Below are positions 1 through 5,448 of a DNA stretch of 6,577 bases, piece after piece. Both the position numbers and the translations under genes were made by a program. This DNA is from DAIOHQ01 sp036744635 (GTDB taxonomy: Bacteria > Planctomycetota > Phycisphaerae > Tepidisphaerales > Tepidisphaeraceae). Position 1 is the first letter of the stretch, and each line of letters starts with the position of its first letter. The stretch covers positions 1 to 6,577 of the forward strand of contig DAIOHQ010000259.1 of assembly GCA_036744635.1 (NCBI GenBank), in the 5' to 3' direction. Under the pieces are notes generated by a model. That model did no database searches. It was not told where the DNA came from and was given only the letters and a program-made list of their open reading frames with translations.

Positions 1-459
1 CTTCGAGCATTGTGGGCACAGGTAGTGTGTACATTCAATTGCAACCCGCTCTAATTGATTTGCTGCGCGGGGCCGTGCGGGAACTGCCGAACGATCCGGC
101 GGCGCGGGTTCTGATTGTCCGGACGACAGTTCGTGAACTCCGTCACAAACACGCACCCGCACCATTTCGGTGCGCATGGTGGGGCAGACATTCTTGTCTG
201 CCATGGCCCGATGAGCGGTGGATGTACTCATCCACCCGAATTCAGACATACTTTCCAAGCCGCCACGCACCCGCTTTCTCACCTCTCCAGGAGTCGGGAA
301 GACTATAAGCAAACCAATCCACGTCAACAAGTTCCGCCAAATATTCGCAGAGATTTTTGAATAACCCCACCCAATCGCCCCTGAGTGCCTACCTACCGGC
401 GCCTCGACGCGCACCGCGGGTAACGTTGTGATAGCGGGAATCGGGCGCAGCAAAGAGAC
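1..459. other. non-coding or decayed left flank
   Basis: I see no gene here that I can support. A plus-strand frame is open from the window edge to a TAA near 308. Its first third (about 50-150) has GC-rich third positions and reads plausibly as protein (LIDLLRGAVRELPNDPAARV), so it could be the 3' end of a truncated or decayed gene. The second half of the frame runs through a tandem hairpin repeat (178-236), where the translation becomes the type of spurious peptide (GRHSCLP) that such repeats give. No RBS precedes the internal ATG/TTG/GTG codons. The stretch 310-459 is plain and lies downstream of the leftward gene at 460; I found no convincing intrinsic terminator for that gene in it. Confidence 0.4.
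178..236. repeat. tandem perfect hairpins, REP-like element
   Basis: Two perfect inverted repeats lie 14 bp apart, each with an 8-bp stem and a 4-nt loop. The first is GGCAGACA (183-190), loop TTCT, TGTCTGCC (195-202). The second is GGTGGATG (217-224), loop TACT, CATCCACC (229-236). The leader GGTGGGGC (178-185) comes just before and overlaps the first stem. The identical geometry of two unrelated stems is typical of REP/BIME-type dispersed elements rather than of a terminator, because no T-run follows either stem. From memory, GGGGCAGACATTCTTGTCTGCC-like units recur between genes in planctomycete-like genomes; this could not be checked here. Confidence 0.6.
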
Positions 460-864
460 TCATCCGCCATGCGGATGCCAGCGCGCCCACCATTTGCGCA
501 CGCGATAGGAAAGGATCATCAGGCCCAAGCCCCACAGCGCGGAATTGACCAGCATCAGCGACCAGATGGCGATGATGTGGTCGTCCAGAAGCTGCAACAG
601 CGGCAGCACCGGTACGCACAGCAATTGGCCACAGGCGCCCAGCGCCGGAGCGATGCCGGTAGCGCCTGCATGCGCCACCATCGATCCAATGCCGAGGCAC
701 ATCAGCGTGATGTAGAAGTGCCCGAGAGTGAGACCCATCCACAGCCGCAGGGGCTTGTCGGCCTCGTCTTGCGCCTCCTGGGCGCGGGTGGCCTGGGTCG
801 ATTTCTTGAAATGACTTGCCAACCAACCTCGCATCCCTCCATGCCCCGGATATTCGCTGACCAT
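460..864 (-). CDS. small three-helix membrane protein, unknown function
   Basis: A 134-residue protein of unknown function, read leftward and divergent from the cytochrome operon. The start at 864 (ATG) is chosen because AGGAG (plus-strand 871-875) sits 6 nt before it; an in-frame GTG at 903 has only a poor RBS. The first 40 residues are polar (KKSTQATRAQEAQDEADKP), followed by three hydrophobic segments at about residues 43-63, 72-92 and 97-119, and a basic Trp-rich C-terminus (RVRKWWARWH) that should face the cytoplasm. It contains three Cys (56, 78, 83) and His residues near helix ends, but no CXXCH or other motif I recognise. A role linked to the neighbouring redox complex is possible only by position. 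Longer open frames overlapping it on either strand (389-967, 469-981) are shadows: this frame alone has the RBS and the helix pattern. Confidence 0.65.
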   Translation of the reverse strand: MVSEYPGHGGMRGWLASHFKKSTQATRAQEAQDEADKPLRLWMGLTLGHFYITLMCLGIGSMVAHAGATGIAPALGACGQLLCVPVLPLLQLLDDHIIAIWSLMLVNSALWGLGLMILSYRVRKWWARWHPHGG

Positions 865-870
865 GGTCAA

Positions 871-875
871 CTCCT
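871..875 (-). promoter_or_regulatory. RBS AGGAG that fixes the start at 864
   Basis: On the minus strand AGGAG is followed by a 6-nt spacer and ATG (864-862). This decides for the 134-residue product over a longer version beginning at GTG 903. Confidence 0.7.
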
Positions 876-937
876 GCTCGCGCACGAGCGAAAGGAACTT
901 CACTGGTCGCCTGGATGTGGCTCTTCCGCAGTCTTTT

Positions 938-967
938 CTTATGCGACAGGCGCCTCGTTCTGGTCAA
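938..967 (-). promoter_or_regulatory. weak sigma70-like promoter for the leftward gene
   Basis: On the minus strand TTGACC (967-962) is followed after 18 nt by CATAAG (943-938), matching 5/6 and 4/6 of the TTGACA/TATAAT consensus. Transcription would begin near 930, leaving a leader of about 65 nt before ATG 864. It is the best match I found for this gene, but it is weak and could be chance. Confidence 0.22.
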
Positions 968-1013
968 AGCAACAGAAATGAAAACGCTTTGATATCAGGA
1001 CTTTGCTAGCTTT

Positions 1014-1042
1014 TTGTCGATCCGTCAAGAAAAAAATATAAA
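1014..1042 (+). promoter_or_regulatory. sigma70-like promoter in AT-rich block
   Basis: TTGTCG (1014-1019) is separated by exactly 17 nt from TATAAA (1037-1042), giving 4/6 and 5/6 matches to the housekeeping consensus. It lies in the most AT-rich stretch of the window (about 1005-1080). Transcription would begin near 1049, just before the first AAAATAGGAC element, and give a leader of about 145 nt ahead of GTG 1195. It may be a second promoter next to the sigma54-type one. AT-rich DNA easily produces such matches, so confidence is modest. Confidence 0.35.
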
Positions 1043-1053
1043 TTTCTAAATTC

Positions 1054-1080
1054 GAGAAAAATAGGACCTAATTCGTTCTC
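1054..1080. promoter_or_regulatory. palindromic operator-like element, copy 1
   Basis: The core AAAATAGGACCTAATT (1058-1073) contains the perfect palindrome TAGG-A-CCTA (1062-1070), extendable to 6 of 7 pairs. It is flanked by an outer inverted pair GAGAA (1054-1058) and TTCTC (1076-1080). A near copy lies 63 bp downstream. Palindromy plus repetition upstream of an operon suggests a binding site for a dimeric regulator, possibly the activator of the sigma54-type promoter at 1143. No known regulator consensus is recognised. Confidence 0.45.
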
Positions 1081-1119
1081 AAGATTGGGAGTACCCGCCG
1101 TTGAAACCGCATCAATTTA

Positions 1120-1137
1120 CAAAATAGGACTAATTTG
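1120..1137. promoter_or_regulatory. palindromic operator-like element, copy 2
   Basis: CAAAATAGGACTAATTTG has half-sites CAAAATAGG and, on the other strand, CAAATTAGT, which agree at 7 of 9 positions. It shares a perfect 10-mer AAAATAGGAC (1121-1130) with copy 1 at 1058-1067, then the same TAATT after a 1-bp difference. The 63-bp offset is close to six turns of B-DNA, so both copies would face the same side of the helix. This copy ends 5 bp before the sigma54-type -24 element, so a protein bound here could contact or block polymerase. Confidence 0.45.
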
Positions 1138-1142
1138 ACTTT

Positions 1143-1157
1143 TGGCACGGTGGGTGC
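1143..1157 (+). promoter_or_regulatory. sigma54 (-24/-12) promoter candidate
   Basis: TGGCACGGTGGGTGC matches the RpoN consensus TGGCACG-N4-TTGC at every constrained position except one (G for the first T of TTGC), with the required 10 nt between the GG (-24) and GC (-12) doublets. The predicted start is near 1169, leaving a leader of about 26 nt that contains the RBS (1184-1188) and GTG 1195. Sigma54 promoters need an ATP-dependent enhancer-binding protein; the duplicated palindromes upstream are candidate sites for it. Confidence 0.55.
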
Positions 1158-1183
1158 GAAGCCGGTTTGTTCATACCCTTTTT

Positions 1184-1188
1184 GGGAG
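1184..1188 (+). promoter_or_regulatory. RBS GGGAG that fixes the GTG start at 1195
   Basis: GGGAG is followed by a 6-nt spacer and GTG 1195. A TTG at 1135 in the same frame lacks an RBS, overlaps the palindromic element, and would put about 20 non-hydrophobic residues ahead of an otherwise well-formed signal peptide. Confidence 0.65.
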
Positions 1189-1194
1189 CAACTT

Positions 1195-2640
1195 GTGCGG
1201 CAGCTTCTCCCGCGTCCTTTCGGTGGCCGTTGTATCTCGCAAATTATCTTCTCCGGTGTCCTCTGTCTGGGCGCCTGTGCGGGCAGCGCCCGCGCCGAAG
1301 AGCCGGCAACCCGGCCGACCACTCAAGCAGCGAAACCGACCGCGAAAACAGAGCGCTGCGTCACCGAAGAGTGCCACGGCGGCATCGTCGAGCACAAGGT
1401 GATGCATGGCCCGACGGCGCAGAAAAAATGCCTGGCCTGCCATCAGTACGATGAGCCGCGCGAGCACCGCTTCGTCCTGGCGTCCAAGGAGACGCAGCTT
1501 TGTCGTGATTGCCACGTGCTGAAGGATCGCGGCGTGACCCACGCGCCGGTGAAGGAAGGTCACTGCACCGGGTGCCATGATCCGCACGGTTCGGAAAACC
1601 GGCTGATGCTGGTGGCCGACCCGGCGCGGGGTCTCTGTCTCACCTGCCACAAGACCGGCTTCACCGACAAGAAATTCGTGCATGGCCCGGTTGCCAGCGG
1701 GGCCTGCATCGTCTGCCACGAGCCGCATTCATCGTGGGAGCCCAAGCTGCTGGTGGAATCGCCGCAGAAGCTCTGCAAGATGTGCCACGATGAGCTCGTC
1801 CCCAAGAACGATGATGATCGCCACGTGCATGCGCCGGTGAAAGCCGGCAACTGCGTCGCCTGCCATGATCCGCACGCATCGGATATACGGTATCAATTAC
1901 GCGCATCCGCTCCGGATCTATGTCTGAAATGCCACAAGGATATGGCGAAAGTGGTCGCCGCCAGCGCGGTCAAACACGGGCCGGTCGAGCAGACGGACGG
2001 CTGCACGAGCTGCCATCTGCCCCATTTTTCCAAGCTGCCCAAGCTGCAGCGCCAGACCCAGCCGCAGTTGTGCCTGGGATGCCATGACAAGCCTCTCAAG
2101 ACCGCCGATGGCAAGCCGCTGGTGAATATGGCGGCGTTGCTGAAGGAAAATCCACAGCAGCATGGCCCGATTCGCGAGGGAGAATGCTCGGCCTGTCATC
2201 AGCCACACGCCGGTGAGAGATTCCGGCTGCTCGCGGCCGACTATCCGCCGGAATTTTATGCCGTCTTCAAAATCGATCAGTACGCCCTCTGCTTCAAGTG
2301 CCACATGCCGGACCTGGTGTTGAAGGAGTCCGGCGTCGGCGTGACCCGCTTCCGCCAGGGCGACCGCAACCTCCATCGGCTGCACGTCAACCAGGAAAAG
2401 GGGCGTACCTGCCGTGCCTGCCACGAAGTCCATGCCTCGAAACGCCCGTTCCATATCCGCGAGTCGGTCCCCTTCGGCGAACGCGGATGGCAGCTCGAGA
2501 TCAACTACGAACAGACCGCCACCGGCGGAAGCTGCTCGCCGGGATGCCACAAGCCCAAGACCTATGACCACGGGGGAGCGGCCAAGCCCGGGCTGCGGCC
2601 CACAACGCAGGAGGTTACGCATGCCGCGGATGCTCAGTAA
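1195..2640 (+). CDS. exported 15-haem c-type cytochrome (doubled-CXXCH type)
   Basis: A 481-residue secreted cytochrome, probably a periplasmic or outer-surface electron conduit fed by the quinol oxidoreductase encoded downstream. The signal peptide is residues 1-34 (basic start, hydrophobic 14-28, cleavage after SARA). The first 50 mature residues include a Thr/Pro linker. There are 13 canonical CXXCH motifs (residues 79, 103, 124, 148, 171, 194, 220, 243, 270, 293, 331, 366, 406), plus one CX4CH (55-61) and one CX3CH (447-452), giving up to 15 haems. Six doubled units recur with the pattern HGPV..G.C..CH.PH.S...L...LC..CH and 23-24 residues between paired motifs (35 in the last unit), as in the doubled-CXXCH family. 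Many other His residues (HGP, HAP, PH) can act as distal ligands. The GTG start is set by RBS 1184-1188. The 3' end overlaps the next gene by 20 nt. Cys28 in the signal (LGAC) leaves open a lipoprotein form. The exact electron acceptor is unknown. Confidence 0.9.
   Translation: MRQLLPRPFGGRCISQIIFSGVLCLGACAGSARAEEPATRPTTQAAKPTAKTERCVTEECHGGIVEHKVMHGPTAQKKCLACHQYDEPREHRFVLASKETQLCRDCHVLKDRGVTHAPVKEGHCTGCHDPHGSENRLMLVADPARGLCLTCHKTGFTDKKFVHGPVASGACIVCHEPHSSWEPKLLVESPQKLCKMCHDELVPKNDDDRHVHAPVKAGNCVACHDPHASDIRYQLRASAPDLCLKCHKDMAKVVAASAVKHGPVEQTDGCTSCHLPHFSKLPKLQRQTQPQLCLGCHDKPLKTADGKPLVNMAALLKENPQQHGPIREGECSACHQPHAGERFRLLAADYPPEFYAVFKIDQYALCFKCHMPDLVLKESGVGVTRFRQGDRNLHRLHVNQEKGRTCRACHEVHASKRPFHIRESVPFGERGWQLEINYEQTATGGSCSPGCHKPKTYDHGGAAKPGLRPTTQEVTHAADAQ
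2608..2614 (+). promoter_or_regulatory. strong RBS CAGGAGG inside the preceding gene
   Basis: CAGGAGG lies 6 nt before ATG 2621, within the last codons of the 15-haem cytochrome gene. It shows that the thioredoxin/TPR gene starts at 2621 and not at the upstream in-frame ATG 2414, and it suggests translational coupling. Confidence 0.8.
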
Positions 2641-3682
2641 TCTAGTATCGCATCGTCCCAGGCGCGGCGCCACCGCGATGCTGATCCTCCTTGGCGCGCT
2701 ATTGATGAGCGCCATCCCGCGCTCCGCCCTGGCGGTGACCCAGCTTAAACGCGGCGCTGAAGCCCCTGCTTTCACGCTTAAAGATCACGACGGCAACGAG
2801 GTCAGCGGCGAGACGCTTAAGGGCAAGATCATCGTGCTGATCTTCGGCGAGGCCTATCACCAGGGAACGCGCCAGGTGTGTACCCAGATCGACGCGGTGC
2901 TGCAGGATACCCGCTTTGACGCCTCCCAGATCGCCACCGTCTTGATCACCTCGCGGCAGGCAAAAGGCGATGAGGATGAGGATGGGAAGGCGAAGCTGCC
3001 GAAGACCATCCTGCGCGATGCGGGGGAAAAAGTGTACGACGCCTACGAAGTCGCCGTGATTCCGAGCATCGTGGTGATCGACAAGGAGGGGAAAGTGGTG
3101 CACGCGGTCGCGGGGGCAACCGCCCGGGCTTCGGACATCATCACCGACTCACTTCTTTATGCTGCGGGCAAGCTGAGCGCGCAGCGGCTGGATGAATCAT
3201 TGCTTCCGACGACCGGTCCCACGGCCGGAACCACCGAAGACCTGCGCGCTGACCGCCTGGCACTGCTGGCCAAGCAACTGACCCGGCGCGGGATGGCTGA
3301 GATGGCCGCGGAGAAATACGCCGAGGCTCTCAAGCTCGATCCCCATCACGAGGCGGCGCACCTCGGTCTGGGGCAGTTGCTGCTGCGAGGCAAGCATCTG
3401 GCGGATGCCGAAACCCATTTCCGCGCAGTCCTGGTCGCCCGGCCCGGCCTGCCGGAAGCATCGCTGGGACTGGCGGCGGTGCAGACCCAGCGCGGCGGCA
3501 AAGAGCTGGACGAGGCCGAGCAGACCGTGCGCGGACTGCTGGCCCGCAATCCCTCGCAGCCCATCGCCCATTATCTGCTGGGACTGATCCAGGAGCAGAA
3601 GGGAAAGACCGAGGATGCGGCGAGCAGCTTCAAGAAGGCGGCGCAACTGCTGCTGGAAAGCCGGTCCCTTGACGCGGAGTAA
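2621..3682 (+). CDS. exported thioredoxin-fold (redoxin-like) protein fused to TPRs
   Basis: A 353-residue exported protein. Residues 1-38 form a signal peptide (RRGAT, then a hydrophobic run to SALA). Residues 42-185 have the AhpC/TSA-TlpA-like thioredoxin fold: GAEAPAFTL.DHDGNEV start, a KGKIIVLIF strand, and the cis-Pro loop AVIPSIVVID (Pro148) with KEGKVV after it. Where active members have CXXC (normally after the F/W of that strand) this protein reads FGEAYHQGTRQVC, so there is one mature Cys (87) and no dithiol; it is probably not a thiol-disulphide oxidoreductase of the usual kind. Residues 205-345 carry three to four TPRs (for example AEKYAEALKLDPHHEAAHLGLG), a protein-binding platform. 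It sits between the multihaem cytochrome and Rieske genes (overlapping the former by 20 nt, 3 nt from the latter), which suggests a periplasmic assembly or scaffold factor for the complex. ATG 2630 is a less well placed alternative start. Confidence 0.8.
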   Translation: MPRMLSNLVSHRPRRGATAMLILLGALLMSAIPRSALAVTQLKRGAEAPAFTLKDHDGNEVSGETLKGKIIVLIFGEAYHQGTRQVCTQIDAVLQDTRFDASQIATVLITSRQAKGDEDEDGKAKLPKTILRDAGEKVYDAYEVAVIPSIVVIDKEGKVVHAVAGATARASDIITDSLLYAAGKLSAQRLDESLLPTTGPTAGTTEDLRADRLALLAKQLTRRGMAEMAAEKYAEALKLDPHHEAAHLGLGQLLLRGKHLADAETHFRAVLVARPGLPEASLGLAAVQTQRGGKELDEAEQTVRGLLARNPSQPIAHYLLGLIQEQKGKTEDAASSFKKAAQLLLESRSLDAE

Positions 3683-3685
3683 CCC

Positions 3686-4117
3686 ATGAGCGACGAGCAA
3701 CAGCCCGACAGCGGCAGGCGAACTTTCTGCAAGGTCTGCATCGGCGGACTGGCCGTGGCCTCCGCGGGAATGGTGGGCTTCCCCATCGTCTCCTTCATGG
3801 CGGGGGCCGAGCAGGCGGGCGGCAACAAGCCGCTGGAGGTGCCGATGGACCGGCTCAGCCCCGGACAGGCGCAGTATGTCGAGTTCCGCGGGCAGCAGTT
3901 GATCGTGCTGAACGGCGCCGACGGCCCGCACGTCTTCAGCGCCTCCTGCCCCCACCTGGGGTGCAACGTGATGTGGGACAGCGGGGACACGCTGTTCCGC
4001 TGCCCCTGCCACGGCGCGATGTTCAACGGCCAGGGCAAGGTCGTCAAAGGACCCGTCAGCGCGTCGCTGACGAGCATCCCGTTCGAGATCAAGGACGGCA
4101 AGATCATCATTAGCTGA
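3686..4117 (+). CDS. Rieske iron-sulphur protein of a bc/b6f-type complex
   Basis: A 143-residue Rieske [2Fe-2S] protein that takes an electron from quinol at the P-side site and passes it to a c-type cytochrome. The N-terminus has a Tat signature (GRRTFCK, residues 10-16) and one hydrophobic helix (about 17-38) that should remain as membrane anchor. The soluble domain contains box 1 CPHLGC (88-93) and box 2 CPCHG (106-110): ligands Cys88, His90, Cys106 and His109, disulphide Cys93-Cys108. After box 2 it reads AMF (111-113); bc1-type proteins have Ser and, two residues on, Tyr, whose hydrogen bonds raise the cluster potential, and both are absent here. A low-potential cluster and menaquinol as substrate are therefore likely (inference). 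The RBS GGAG (3676-3679) lies at the end of the preceding gene. At 143 residues it is short for the family, with a compact fold and a short hinge (GAEQAGG). Confidence 0.95.
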   Translation: MSDEQQPDSGRRTFCKVCIGGLAVASAGMVGFPIVSFMAGAEQAGGNKPLEVPMDRLSPGQAQYVEFRGQQLIVLNGADGPHVFSASCPHLGCNVMWDSGDTLFRCPCHGAMFNGQGKVVKGPVSASLTSIPFEIKDGKIIIS

Positions 4118-4127
4118 AGGTGGCGAC

Positions 4128-4787
4128 ATGGCACGGATTCAGAAAGTGTACGACTGGTTTGACGACCGCTATCACGTCACCCCGCTCATCGAAAAGAACG
4201 TGACGAAAAAGCGCGTGCCGCGCACCCTGGGCTGGGCGGCCTGCTTCGGCGGGCTTTCCCTGCTGATGTTCATCGTGCAGGTGTTCACCGGAATGCTGCT
4301 GTTGATGTATTACAAGCCCGATCCCAACGCCGCCTGGGACAGCGTGACCTTCGTCAAGTCCAACGTGTCGATGGGATGGCTGGTGCAGCGCATCCACACC
4401 GTCGGGGCCAACCTGATGATCGTCATGGTCTTCATGCACATGGCGCGGGTGGCGTATTACAAGATCTTCCGCAGCCCGCGCGAACTGCACTGGATCAGCG
4501 GCGTGGTGCTGGCGCTGCTGACCACCATCATGGCCTTTACCGGCTACCTGCTCCCCTGGACGCAGCTCAGCTACTGGGGAGCCAAGGTGGGCACCGAAAT
4601 CCCCGGCGCTGTGCCCATCGTCGGCCAGCACATGGTCGAGTGGGTGCGCCGCGGCAAGAACATCAGCGGCGAGACCCTGGGATTTTTCTTTTCGTTGCAC
4701 ATCTGGATCATCCCCGCGACGGTGACGCTCTTCATGGCGGCGCATTTCGCGATGATCCGGCGCACGGGAATCTCCAGGCCCCTGTAA
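4128..4787 (+). CDS. cytochrome b6-type subunit (N-terminal half of cytochrome b)
   Basis: A 219-residue membrane subunit with four predicted helices (about 36-61, 92-112, 122-143, 187-210), the length and layout of cytochrome b6. Bis-His haem ligands are His90 and His104 in helix B, and His191 and His206 in helix D; the 14 residues between the latter two are the b6f-type spacing, against 13 in mitochondrial cytochrome b. The motif GYLLPWTQLSYWGAKVGTEIP resembles the quinol-site region after helix C, and VPIVGQHMVEWVRRG is the cd loop. Cys39 (WAACFGGLSL) aligns with Cys35 of chloroplast b6 (YCLGG), which binds the extra haem c(i) (c(n)) covalently at the N-side quinone site, so that haem is probably present. 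The C-terminus RRTGISRPL is typical of b6. RBS AAGGTGG (4117-4123) overlaps the Rieske stop codon; the gap is 10 nt. Function: quinol oxidation and transmembrane electron transfer. Confidence 0.96.
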   Translation: MARIQKVYDWFDDRYHVTPLIEKNVTKKRVPRTLGWAACFGGLSLLMFIVQVFTGMLLLMYYKPDPNAAWDSVTFVKSNVSMGWLVQRIHTVGANLMIVMVFMHMARVAYYKIFRSPRELHWISGVVLALLTTIMAFTGYLLPWTQLSYWGAKVGTEIPGAVPIVGQHMVEWVRRGKNISGETLGFFFSLHIWIIPATVTLFMAAHFAMIRRTGISRPL

Positions 4788-4809
4788 CGCTCATTCGGAA
4801 GGCACGGGT

Positions 4810-5448
4810 ATGGCAACCGACTATCGCGAACAATACCGATCCGACCAGCTTGAGCCCTTCTGGCCGCACGAGATCATTAAGATGATCGTGGTCGTGCTCT
4901 GTACCCTGGCGGTGATCATGTTCTTCGCCATCCTTCCGGTGCTGATGGAGGAGGCCGGGGTGAAGGGGATGGCGCACCACGAAGAGCCTGCCAACCCGCG
5001 CGGGGCCACGCCCGTCGGAATCAAGCCGGAATGGTATTTCCTGGCCACCTACCAATACCTCCGGCTGATGCCGACCCAGTTCCTGGGCATCAGCGGTAAG
5101 ACCTGCGGCGTGCTCAGCCAGGGCATCGCGGTGACTGTAATTGTCGCGCTGCCGTTCTGGTATCGCCGCCGGGCCAATTCCCGGCCGTCATGGGTCTATC
5201 GCATCGTCGTCACCGGCGCCATCGCCTCGTTCCTGATGCTCACGATCTGGGGCGGCTGGCCGGAGCGCATCGTCGGCGGCGAGGAAGAGCTCATTCCCAT
5301 CGGGCAATACGTGCGCGAGAAGCCCACCATGTTTGTGATGATTCCGCTGGTGCTGCTGATTTTCTATCTGCTCATCCAGCAGGAACGCCGCGCCATCCGC
5401 CGCATTCTCGACAGCCCCGCTCCGGTGGCGATGGAGGAACGGCCATGA
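4810..5448 (+). CDS. subunit IV-type protein (C-terminal half of cytochrome b, PEWY)
   Basis: A 212-residue membrane protein that completes cytochrome b. The quinol-oxidation motif PEWY is at residues 73-76 in the context GIKPEWYFLATYQYLRL, the usual ef-loop position. Hydrophobic helices are at about 24-46, 101-118, 130-148 and 172-190. Chloroplast subunit IV has about 160 residues and three helices; the fourth helix here corresponds in number to helices E-H of bc1 cytochrome b, so the protein is split as in b6f but with eight helices in total. A Glu-rich loop (residues 157-160) precedes the last helix, and a basic tail follows (QERRAIRRIL). RBS GGAAGG (4797-4802) is 7 nt before ATG 4810, 22 nt after the b6 stop. 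It shares ATGA with the next gene (4-nt overlap). Confidence 0.93.
   Translation: MATDYREQYRSDQLEPFWPHEIIKMIVVVLCTLAVIMFFAILPVLMEEAGVKGMAHHEEPANPRGATPVGIKPEWYFLATYQYLRLMPTQFLGISGKTCGVLSQGIAVTVIVALPFWYRRRANSRPSWVYRIVVTGAIASFLMLTIWGGWPERIVGGEEELIPIGQYVREKPTMFVMIPLVLLIFYLLIQQERRAIRRILDSPAPVAMEERP

Noticed and set aside
1..308. 98-residue frame open from the left edge
   Set aside because: No RBS and half of it runs through a hairpin repeat; at most a decayed 3' gene end, noted under the left flank.
389..967. 192-residue minus-strand frame overlapping the small membrane protein
   Set aside because: Arg/His/Gly-rich shadow translation with no RBS; the frame at 460-864 has a strong RBS and a clear membrane pattern.
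469..981. 170-residue plus-strand frame opposite the membrane protein
   Set aside because: Low-complexity His/Gln/Arg composition typical of the antisense of a real gene; no RBS at its start.
1101..1115. FNR/CRP-like site TTGA-N7-TCAA
   Set aside because: The FNR family consensus has N6 between TTGA and TCAA; this is one base too long. Its position near -61 from the predicted start is tempting but not enough.
1135..1194. N-terminal extension of the 15-haem cytochrome from TTG 1135
   Set aside because: No RBS, it would cover the sigma54-type promoter and place 20 residues before a normal signal peptide; GTG 1195 has GGGAG at 6 nt.
2414..2620. Upstream start of the thioredoxin/TPR gene at ATG 2414
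   Set aside because: Would lie wholly inside the cytochrome gene and bury the signal peptide; CAGGAGG precedes ATG 2621.
3197..4129. 310-residue minus-strand frame
   Set aside because: Lies antisense to the TPR and Rieske genes, which have unmistakable motifs; composition is that of a GC-rich shadow.
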